64,000 nucleotides of DNA, taken from NCBI RefSeq assembly GCF_002866065.1, contig NZ_LNJZ01000007.1, positions 306,355-370,354 on the forward strand. The letters are read 5' to 3'. Below, in pieces: positions 56,128 to 64,000 of the stretch. How positions within the stretch are numbered: position 1 is the stretch's first letter; every line of letters starts with the position of its first letter. The notes under the pieces are model-generated. The model made no database searches and was not told the DNA's origin. It saw only the letters and a program-made list of their open reading frames with translations. The stretch comes from Thiopseudomonas denitrificans (GTDB lineage Bacteria > Pseudomonadota > Gammaproteobacteria > Pseudomonadales > Pseudomonadaceae). The translations under genes were made by a program, and so were the position numbers.

Positions 56128-56792
56128 GCCTTTTTGCTCCCTTTTCTGACAGCCGCAGGCTGGTTCAGCTCAACCGTACGATCACCCTGTACCGCCTCGA
56201 CCAGCTTGATCGCCTCCTGCTCCATGCCAACCACCAGCTCATCGACACGGCGCTGCAAAAAACGGTGAAAGAACAACGCAGGAATGGCCACTATCAAACC
56301 GGCCGCGGTGGTAATCAACGCCTTGGCAATACCGCCCGCCAGCTGTGGTGCGTTGGCCATGCCCGACCCCATGAAGGCACTGAAAATCTCGATCATGCCC
56401 AGCACCGTACCGAGCAAACCCAGCAGCGGCGTGATTGCGGCAATGGTGCCCAGCGGGGTCAGGAAACGCTCCAGCTCGGTTACAACCTTGCTACCCACTT
56501 CCTGGATGCTTTCCTTCATGATGTCACGACCGTAACGGGAGTTGGCCAGACCGGCAGCAAGGATTTGTCCCAGCGGAGAACTGGCACGCAACTCATTGAG
56601 CTTGCCCGCATCCAGCTCGCGTGCCTGTACCCAACGCCAGGCCTGGCCCAGCAGGTGCGGCGGGCTGATGCGTGAGGCTCGCAAGGTCCACAAACGCTCT
56701 GCAACAATGGCTACGGCAATCACAGAACAGGCAATGATCGGCAGCATGATCCAGCCACCGGATTTAATCAGCTCCCACACAGCAGACTCCAT
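56124..56792 (-). CDS. exbB: ExbB/TolQ-family proton-channel subunit
   Basis: 222 residues with three helices: LIKSGGWIMLPIIACSVIAVAIVAERLW, ITPLLGLLGTVLGMIEIFSAF and GIAKALITTAAGLIVAIPALFFHRFL. Energises an outer-membrane process with ExbD. First gene of the exbB-exbD-lpxK-trm112-kdsB-ptp-murB run, which is coupled by short overlaps except at the repeat gap. Confidence 0.92.
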   Translation of the reverse strand: MESAVWELIKSGGWIMLPIIACSVIAVAIVAERLWTLRASRISPPHLLGQAWRWVQARELDAGKLNELRASSPLGQILAAGLANSRYGRDIMKESIQEVGSKVVTELERFLTPLGTIAAITPLLGLLGTVLGMIEIFSAFMGSGMANAPQLAGGIAKALITTAAGLIVAIPALFFHRFLQRRVDELVVGMEQEAIKLVEAVQGDRTVELNQPAAVRKGSKKA

Positions 56793-56907
56793 TTTCGAAA
56801 AATAAGCGCAACTCTACCACAAGGCCGGACAGAGTCCGACAGGATTGTCATCGCGTTTCATTGTGTTGTGATCTGGGTGGCGCACCCTCCCCCTCGAACG
56901 CTTTGAC

Positions 56908-59148
56908 TTAACGCCAGAATCGTTGTTGTTGGGCCATGCTCCATAAAGGCGCATGCGCACCCAGCTGAATCCGTATTGCCTTGTCCACGGCAGTGTCATA
57001 CAGCTGCATGCTGTTGTATTCGATCCGTGCCAACACCAGCGGATGCGGGTGCCCGTAGCTGTTATGCCTGCCCCGGGAAATCAGCACCGTATGCGGCTGC
57101 AAGTGCTGCAACCAGAACTGTGCCGTAGAGGTGCGACTACCATGATGGCCGGCTACCAGCCAGTCTGCCTGCAGCTCCGGCCAGGCACCCAGCAGGGCCC
57201 GCTCGCCAGCCACATCCAGGTCCCCTGTAACCAGAAAACGCTCATCCGCCGCTTCCACCCACAAGACACAGGATGCCGCATTGCTGTCCTCTGCCGCCTC
57301 CTGCTGCCATTGACGAAAGCGGACTGCATCCCACTCCCAGCCAGTATTGCTACAGCTTTCCGCTTGCAGCTCCCCGTGTCTGCCCGGCTCACCGCTCACC
57401 AGACGCTCGACTGTCACATGCCGCAATACCGCAGTCGCCCCGCCGGCATGATCAGCGTCGGCATGTGACAGGATCAAGCGGTTCAGGTGCCTGATCCGCT
57501 CACCGCGCAAGAAAGGCACGACTATCGTTTCACCTGCATCCATGCCCGCAATCGAGGGCCCGGCATCGTATAACAGCGCATGTCGGGCAGTCTGTATCAC
57601 GATCGCCTGCCCCTGCCCCACATCCAGCAGCCAGATCCGGGCCTGCCCTGCAGGCACAGCATCCCCGGCCGGCGGCCAGGCCAGTGGAGTCAGCAGCATC
57701 AGCGCCAACCACCACGGACGCAGCGCGCCAGGCAATAACAGCAGGAATACCGCCAATCCGGTCAACAACAAGATCCATGATTCAGGCACGGCCGATTGCC
57801 ACGCTGGCCAGCCCTGTCCCAGCCAGTCCAGGGCATGCCACAACGCTGATAACAAATATGCAGCCAGTTGCAAAACCGGCACTGCCAGAACCGGCCAGCC
57901 GATCAGCAACATGCCCAGCAAGACCAGCGGCAACACCACAAAGCTGACAAAGGGCACAGCAACCGCATTGGCCACTGGCCCTACCCAGCTGATAGGCAGT
58001 CCGGATGCCAGCAGTAATGGCAACAACCCAATGGCTGCGGCCCACTGTGCACGGCTCAGCATCTGCCACCAGCGCCAGCGACCCAACCGGCCGGCAAACA
58101 CCAGCAACAAAACGGCAACCGCAGCAAAAGACAGCCAGAACCCCGGTTGCAACATGACCAGCGGATCCAGGACCAACACCGCCGCCAGAGCCAGCGACCA
58201 GGGTTTCCAGCTGGATAACGGCCGGTAACTCATGCGCCACAACAAAACCACCGTGACCATGATCAGCGCACGCTGCACCGGCACGGCAAATCCGGCCAAC
58301 GCTCCGTAGGCAAAAGCCCCGCCCAATGCCAGAGCGCAAGCCGCCGGCAGCCATGGAACACGCATCGGCCAGAGCCCCAGCCGCACAAGCAGTACTACCA
58401 GGCCGTAGCCAAGCCCTGCCACCAGGCTGATATGCTGACCGGATATGACAAACAGGTGCACCGTTCCCGAATCCTGCAGTTTTTGCCACTGGGTACGTGA
58501 CAACACCGAACCATCACCCAAGGACAGAGCCAGGACTCCGCCAGCAGCCGGGTTGTCAGGCAACATTGTCAGCAGCCGCTCACGCAGCCGTTCACGCCAG
58601 GCATCAACTCCGTTCCCGTCGGCCTGCCACTCTCCCGCTTTTACCGTTCCGGTCGCACCAATCCTGCGGGCAGTCAACCATTGCAAATAATCAAAGCCAT
58701 GGGGGTTGAGCAGCCCGTCCGGCTGCTTGAGGCGCACCGCCAGTCGCCAGCGCTCACCCGCTCGCAGTGGTGGCGGATCACGCCATGACAGGCGCAAACG
58801 GGGTGGCAACGTCACTCGTCTTGAGCTCGCCTCTTCAAGCTCGAACCTGACCACCTGCCAGCCGGCTTCGCTCTGCCATTGCGGCAGTCCGGCAATACGC
58901 CCTTCAAGCCAGAGCGTTTGTCCATCCCGGTTTATCTCCAGGCGTTGTTCCAGCAATGTTGTTGCATGCCAGCCGGACCAGCACAGCCCCAACATGGCAG
59001 CTGCCAGCCAACGCACCCACTGCTGCCTCAACAATAAAAAGGCAATAGCACCACCGCCAAGAAGCAACAACAACCAGGACGGCGGAACTGCCGGCAAAAA
59101 GCGCAATATCAGTACGCCTGAAGAAAATGCTAGCGCATACAACCCCAT
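56908..59148 (-). CDS. comEC: DNA internalisation channel ComEC/Rec2
   Basis: 746 residues. N-terminal helices and OB-like domain, central Competence domain (about 10 helices; LQDSGTVHLFVISGQHISLVAGLGYG), then a metallo-beta-lactamase-like domain with SHADADHAGGATAVL, TGDLDVAGERALL and VAGHHGSRTSTAQFWL. Imports single-stranded DNA during natural transformation, working with type IV pili such as those encoded at 12.7-15.7 kb. Suggests natural competence is possible. Confidence 0.95.
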   Translation of the reverse strand: MGLYALAFSSGVLILRFLPAVPPSWLLLLLGGGAIAFLLLRQQWVRWLAAAMLGLCWSGWHATTLLEQRLEINRDGQTLWLEGRIAGLPQWQSEAGWQVVRFELEEASSRRVTLPPRLRLSWRDPPPLRAGERWRLAVRLKQPDGLLNPHGFDYLQWLTARRIGATGTVKAGEWQADGNGVDAWRERLRERLLTMLPDNPAAGGVLALSLGDGSVLSRTQWQKLQDSGTVHLFVISGQHISLVAGLGYGLVVLLVRLGLWPMRVPWLPAACALALGGAFAYGALAGFAVPVQRALIMVTVVLLWRMSYRPLSSWKPWSLALAAVLVLDPLVMLQPGFWLSFAAVAVLLLVFAGRLGRWRWWQMLSRAQWAAAIGLLPLLLASGLPISWVGPVANAVAVPFVSFVVLPLVLLGMLLIGWPVLAVPVLQLAAYLLSALWHALDWLGQGWPAWQSAVPESWILLLTGLAVFLLLLPGALRPWWLALMLLTPLAWPPAGDAVPAGQARIWLLDVGQGQAIVIQTARHALLYDAGPSIAGMDAGETIVVPFLRGERIRHLNRLILSHADADHAGGATAVLRHVTVERLVSGEPGRHGELQAESCSNTGWEWDAVRFRQWQQEAAEDSNAASCVLWVEAADERFLVTGDLDVAGERALLGAWPELQADWLVAGHHGSRTSTAQFWLQHLQPHTVLISRGRHNSYGHPHPLVLARIEYNSMQLYDTAVDKAIRIQLGAHAPLWSMAQQQRFWR

Positions 59149-59309
59149 AAGCCACCTCCCTGTAGCTTTTTACTGCGATTTGTCTAATATTCCATCCACT
59201 TCACGAAAACAGCGGCCAAAACAATAAAATAAAAACTCGTTACATCTTGCCACAGATTATTGCAGTAACAAGTGCCATAATGCGCTGATCCACAAGACTG
59301 GGTACCACG

Positions 59310-59825
59310 ATGCCGCGCGAACTCTTCAAACGTTACATGCCCGATCCGGAGGCCATCAAGCACAACAAATCGTTGCGCTTTCTTGGCAGCCTGATCCACG
59401 ACAGCAATCTCTGGCAGCTAAACCGGCACTCCATCGCCCGGGCAGTTGCCATCGGACTATTCTGGGCAATGATTCCCATGCCCATGCAGATGTTGGCCGC
59501 AGCCCTGGTTGCTATCCCCCTGCGCGCCAACCTGCCCCTGTCCATCGGACTTGTCTGGCTGACCAACCCGGTCACCATGCCCCCGATTTTTTTCGCCAAC
59601 TACAAACTCGGCTCATGGATGCTGGGTACACCTACTGTCAACATGCCTGACAAAATCACCCTGCAATGGATCATGGAAGTCACCACCACTCACTGGCAAC
59701 CCCTCTACTTTGGCTCCCTGGTAGCCGCCATCATTCTGTCTGCCGCGGGCTATTTCGCTACCCTGCTGTACTGGCGCTGGTGGGTGGCACGCAGCTGGAA
59801 ACGCCGGAAACAAAAACGCATGTAA
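59310..59825 (+). CDS. DUF2062 membrane protein
   Basis: 171 residues with a C-terminal Arg/Lys tail. Helices around SIARAVAIGLFWAMIPMPMQMLAAALVAIPLRANLPLSIGLVWLTNPVTMPPIFF and a second pair near the end. DUF2062 proteins are near comEC in pseudomonads; function unknown. Divergent from comEC across 161 bases. Confidence 0.88.
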   Translation: MPRELFKRYMPDPEAIKHNKSLRFLGSLIHDSNLWQLNRHSIARAVAIGLFWAMIPMPMQMLAAALVAIPLRANLPLSIGLVWLTNPVTMPPIFFANYKLGSWMLGTPTVNMPDKITLQWIMEVTTTHWQPLYFGSLVAAIILSAAGYFATLLYWRWWVARSWKRRKQKRM

Positions 59826-59842
59826 TCGTAAGCCATTGTTTT

Positions 59843-59870
59843 TTGACATCCCGCATATTCTGTGTATAAT
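59843..59870 (+). promoter_or_regulatory. Consensus promoter of initiator tRNA
   Basis: TTGACA-N16-TATAAT with both hexamers perfect, ending six bases before the tRNA 5' end. Confidence 0.88.
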
Positions 59871-59876
59871 AGCCGT

Positions 59877-59953
<77 letters not shown>

Positions 59954-59961
59954 AACATCTT

Positions 59962-59998
59962 AAAGGCGAATCAGCAATATCACTGATTCGCCTTTTTT
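59962..59998 (+). terminator. Terminator after initiator tRNA
   Basis: AAAGGCGAATCAG / CTGATTCGCCTTT stem with an 8-base loop followed by a T-run; 8 bases after the tRNA. Confidence 0.92.
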
Positions 59999-60025
59999 GT
60001 ATCTATAGATCCGCCATAAAACCGC

Positions 60026-60121
60026 ATGAACAAGAAAAAATCCGAAGTGTTTTTTGCCATATCGGTCTACGCAATTCTGTTTTTGCTGGCCATCGTTCTT
60101 TATCTGGGGCAACCGGGGTAA
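60026..60121 (+). CDS. Possible 31-residue single-helix protein
   Basis: MNKKKSEVFFAISVYAILFLLAIVLYL with a short polar end. Lysine-rich N-terminus and one hydrophobic helix. No ribosome-binding site or own promoter is visible, it follows the tRNA terminator, and the open frame is short, so chance is quite possible. Confidence 0.3.
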   Translation: MNKKKSEVFFAISVYAILFLLAIVLYLGQPG

Positions 60122-60152
60122 AGGGTCAGCCGGCCAGCAACAAGAAACATCC

Positions 60153-60518
60153 TCAGATCCGCCAGACAACCTGACTGACACCGTCCGCATCAACCCTGAG
60201 CCAGTCGTCTGCGCCATTCTCGCCCTGCTCTTCCTGCCAGCCACCCGGGGCACAGCGTACTTCAACGCCAAGAGCAGCATATGCGGCTTGTGCACATTCA
60301 AGGTCGTTTGCCCACGGAGTCCTGCTGCTGTCGAACAACAAGGAGCTCCACGAGCCCGCTACCCGACCATACCAGGCAACCCGGATACCATCACACCTGC
60401 ACCTGAGGACCTGGCCCAGGGGCTGCCATTCAGTGCACTGCTCAAACACCTGCGCCAACCACTTGCCTGCCTGTTCCGGAGTGCATTCTTTCAGGTAAAT
60501 TTCAATATCTGGCTGCAT
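60153..60518 (-). CDS. Conserved hypothetical protein coupled to rlmA
   Basis: 121 residues (MQPDIEIYLKECTPEQAGKWLAQVFEQCTEWQPLGQVLRC...). Trp- and Cys-rich, soluble, no known domain that I recognise. GGAG with spacing nine before the ATG at 60518, one base after the rlmA stop, so translationally coupled. A similar small gene next to rlmA exists in pseudomonads as I recall. Confidence 0.72.
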   Translation of the reverse strand: MQPDIEIYLKECTPEQAGKWLAQVFEQCTEWQPLGQVLRCRCDGIRVAWYGRVAGSWSSLLFDSSRTPWANDLECAQAAYAALGVEVRCAPGGWQEEQGENGADDWLRVDADGVSQVVWRI

Positions 60519-60519
60519 C

Positions 60520-61332
60520 TCACTGTTCTCCGGTATGCCGTACCCGATCAAGACGCACCGAGACCGTAACATTTTTCAATCCTTCCACCACCCTGTCATG
60601 GCACTCTGTCCGAACACGCTGGCCATGCGGCGTCATAACCAGCAGATTTTGCCGGTCTGCATCCTGCTCAAGACCAATCCTGAAGCGTAAAAACTCTGTC
60701 TGTACGACCTCCAGACCCTCCGGCAAAGAGGCAAGATGCTTGGCATCATCATAGGGGCGCACTTCTGCGTAAACCATTTGCCGCAACTCGATCAGATGAT
60801 CTTGTGCCGGCCCCAAATGCAGCAGCACGCCTTGCCCTGACAGCAAACGCTTTGCCTCATGCCAGTCCAGCGGACTGAAAACGCTGGTCAGCAGATCCAT
60901 ACTACCCGTTGCCAGAGGAACTCGCGCCATGCTCGCAACCAGCCAGTTGATATTCTTGCTGCGCTTGCAGGCCTGCAGGATGGCATCCTTGCTGATATCC
61001 AGAGCATAGCCGTTTGCCGGCCCCAGCCTGCCGGAAAGAATTTCCGTGTAATAACCCTCGCCGCAGCCAATATCCAGCCAATTTTGCGGATTTCCCGTCA
61101 CTGCATGTCTTGACAAGAAATCTGCAACGGGACGATAGTGGCCGACAGACAAGAATGAGCGGCGCGCCTGTACCATTGCAATATTGTCTCCCGGCGCACG
61201 ACTGGCCTTGTGCTGCACCGGCAACAGGTTCAGGTAGCCCTGGCGGGCACGGTCGAAATTATGGCCGTTTTCACAGACAGCGCCTGCAGGCATGCCACGC
61301 AACATGGATTCACAAATCGGACAGATAAGCAC
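60520..61332 (-). CDS. rlmA: 23S rRNA (guanine-745-N1)-methyltransferase RlmA
   Basis: 270 residues. N-terminal zinc finger with C4, C7, C20 and H24 (CPICESMLRGMPAGAVCENGH), the RlmA block FDRARQGYLNLLPVQHK, and SAM motif WLDIGCGEGYYTEIL. Methylates a hairpin-35 guanine of 23S rRNA; it sits beside an rRNA operon here, probably by coincidence. GTG start at 61332. Confidence 0.93.
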   Translation of the reverse strand: MLICPICESMLRGMPAGAVCENGHNFDRARQGYLNLLPVQHKASRAPGDNIAMVQARRSFLSVGHYRPVADFLSRHAVTGNPQNWLDIGCGEGYYTEILSGRLGPANGYALDISKDAILQACKRSKNINWLVASMARVPLATGSMDLLTSVFSPLDWHEAKRLLSGQGVLLHLGPAQDHLIELRQMVYAEVRPYDDAKHLASLPEGLEVVQTEFLRFRIGLEQDADRQNLLVMTPHGQRVRTECHDRVVEGLKNVTVSVRLDRVRHTGEQ

Positions 61333-61388
61333 AGACTTTTCCGGTTATTGCTGAAAGACAAGCATGATAAATCACTGCGCAAAAGGTT

Positions 61389-61410
61389 GTGCGAATAAAT
61401 TCATACCTAC
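61389..61410. repeat. Degenerate REP half
   Basis: GTGCGAATAAATTCATACCTAC: the right arm of the AT-cored family with two changes in its palindromic half, without a partner. Confidence 0.7.
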
Positions 61411-61545
61411 ACGATGCCCCTCACCGGATCATTACACACTTTCTCCGACACACGGCATTCAGATCGAGCATGACGGCCTACATGCATGGCCATTCAACCC
61501 TGCGCCATCCTGGCGGGACCACTCTTTATCTGTATGCGTCCGGTA

Positions 61546-61643
61546 ATCCCATCTGGAACCCGGCGCTTACCCAGTCCGATAGTGTCCACTTGTTTTTAAG
61601 TGGATACTATCCGGCGGGATGACTGCGTGCTTCCAGATGGGAT
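61546..61643. repeat. 98-bp nested inverted repeat
   Basis: Outer 13-base perfect arms ATCCCATCTGGAA (61546-61558) and TTCCAGATGGGAT (61631-61643) enclose an inner hairpin near 61575-61613 with a ~17-base stem (TCCACTT / AAGTGGA at its tip, TTTTT loop). Resembles a small palindromic mobile element. Confidence 0.7.
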
Positions 61644-61652
61644 GGCCTGACG

Positions 61653-61706
61653 GTTACATTTATTCGCACACCGATTGTTTTCATGTGCGAATAAATTCGC
61701 ACCTAC
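61653..61706. repeat. REPIN-like pair, third locus of AT-cored family
   Basis: GTTACATTTATTCGCAC (61653-61669, degenerate left arm) and GTGCGAATAAATTCGCACCTAC (61685-61706, intact). Shorter spacer than the other copies. Confidence 0.75.
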
Positions 61707-61744
61707 AGTTCTGCAGCGCCAAGGCGTTCTTCTGGTCCAGACAC

Positions 61745-61772
61745 AAAAAACCCCTGCAGATGTCTGCAGGGG
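61745..61772 (-). terminator. Terminator of the rRNA operon
   Basis: Minus strand CCCCTGCAGA-CA-TCTGCAGGGG followed by TTTTTT, shortly after the 5S 3' end. Confidence 0.92.
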
Positions 61773-61785
61773 TTGTTTGTTTGAA

Positions 61786-61903
61786 GCTTGACGATGACCT
61801 ACTCTCACATGGGGAAACCCCACACTACCATCGGCGATGCATCGTTTCACTGCTGAGTTCGGAATGGGATCAGGTGGTTCCAATGCTCTATGTTCGTCAA
61901 GCA
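61786..61903 (-). rRNA. 5S ribosomal RNA
   Basis: About 118 bases, 5' TGCTTGACGAACATAGAGCA in the transcript, with internal CCGAACTCAGCAGTGAAACG and the closing GTCATCGTCAAGC. Ends pair to form helix I. Last gene of the leftward operon. Confidence 0.95.
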
Positions 61904-62065
61904 ATTCGGTTGGGATCTGCAGCTGTTTTGGCTTCAGCTCCCGAATTCGGTCATGTGTGATTGTAAACGATCGGTGTTGCGGTTCAACGAATTTTCGTCT
62001 TTGCTTGTTTGTTACTTATTACTGTTTCTCTTGGCTTGTAACACCAGATTGTTTGGGTGTTATAT
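61904..62065 (-). other. 23S-5S spacer
   Basis: About 162 bases, no tRNA seen. Confidence 0.7.

Positions 62066-64000
<1,935 letters not shown>

Larger units (their letters stand above)
61333..61744. repeat. Repeat-filled gap between rlmA and the 5S terminator
   Basis: 412 bases with no gene. Contains a single degenerate REP half (61389-61410), a nested inverted repeat (61546-61643) and a REPIN-like pair (61653-61706). Confidence 0.7.

Overview
The window looks like the chromosome of a gammaproteobacterium close to Pseudomonas. The gene sets and much of their order match what I remember of P. aeruginosa: cmpX-cfrX-rraA, rpoS-nlpD-pcm-surE-truD-ispF, nqrA-F-apbE-nqrM-sthA, murB-ptp-kdsB-lpxK-exbDB-comEC, gap-mfd. 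Two traits do not fit Pseudomonas sensu stricto. EF-P carries lysine at position 34 and sits next to epmA, and an odd, shortened RpoS-like protein occupies the rpoS position. I would call it a Pseudomonadales lineage outside the core genus. No prophage, CRISPR array or insertion sequence was found.

Layout. 0-7.6 kb: a minus-strand run from a thiol-redox membrane protein through ispF-truD-surE-pcm-popT-nlpD, the rpoS-like gene, rraA and cfrX to a cut-off cmpX. 7.7-11.3 kb: plus-strand efp, epmA, a tandem Usp gene and an EamA transporter. 11.3-12.5 kb: an Rpn/DUF4351 nuclease-like gene. 12.7-16.6 kb: a type IV pilin locus (pilA, an O-oligosaccharyltransferase and a TfpZ-type accessory protein). 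Its sigma-54 promoter lies downstream of an array of 31-bp-spaced palindromes shared with a divergent HTH-Sel1 gene. 16.7-24.8 kb: dinG, small conserved genes, a glutamine amidotransferase, a DeaD-type helicase and a pseudouridine synthase. 25-32.9 kb: an SSF-type hybrid histidine kinase, a 36-residue CcoM-like microprotein with its own FNR/Anr box and terminator, rapA and trmO. 33-33.6 kb: a gene-free, palindrome-rich spacer. 33.6-47.7 kb: lolD-lolC, a PilZ protein, a glycerophosphodiesterase, sthA, nqrM, apbE, nqrF-A and gap. 47.8-59.8 kb: mfd, csiV, murB, ptp, kdsB, trm112, lpxK, exbD, exbB, comEC and a DUF2062 gene. 59.9-64 kb: initiator tRNA, rlmA, and the 5S and 3' two-thirds of 23S of an rRNA operon read leftward.

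Functional themes. Several clusters serve the envelope: LpxK/KdsB/MurB, LolCD, NlpD and the DUF368 undecaprenyl-phosphate translocase. Energy and redox functions include the full Na+-NQR with both maturation factors, SthA and a cbb3-oxidase microprotein. Translation and RNA genes include efp/epmA, truD, trmO, rlmA, trm112 and deaD. The most notable regulatory structure is the palindrome array between pilA and the HTH-Sel1 gene. The most unusual protein is the rpoS-locus sigma factor, which lacks a recognisable region 3. REPIN-like palindromes sit in several intergenic gaps between 51.7 and 61.8 kb.
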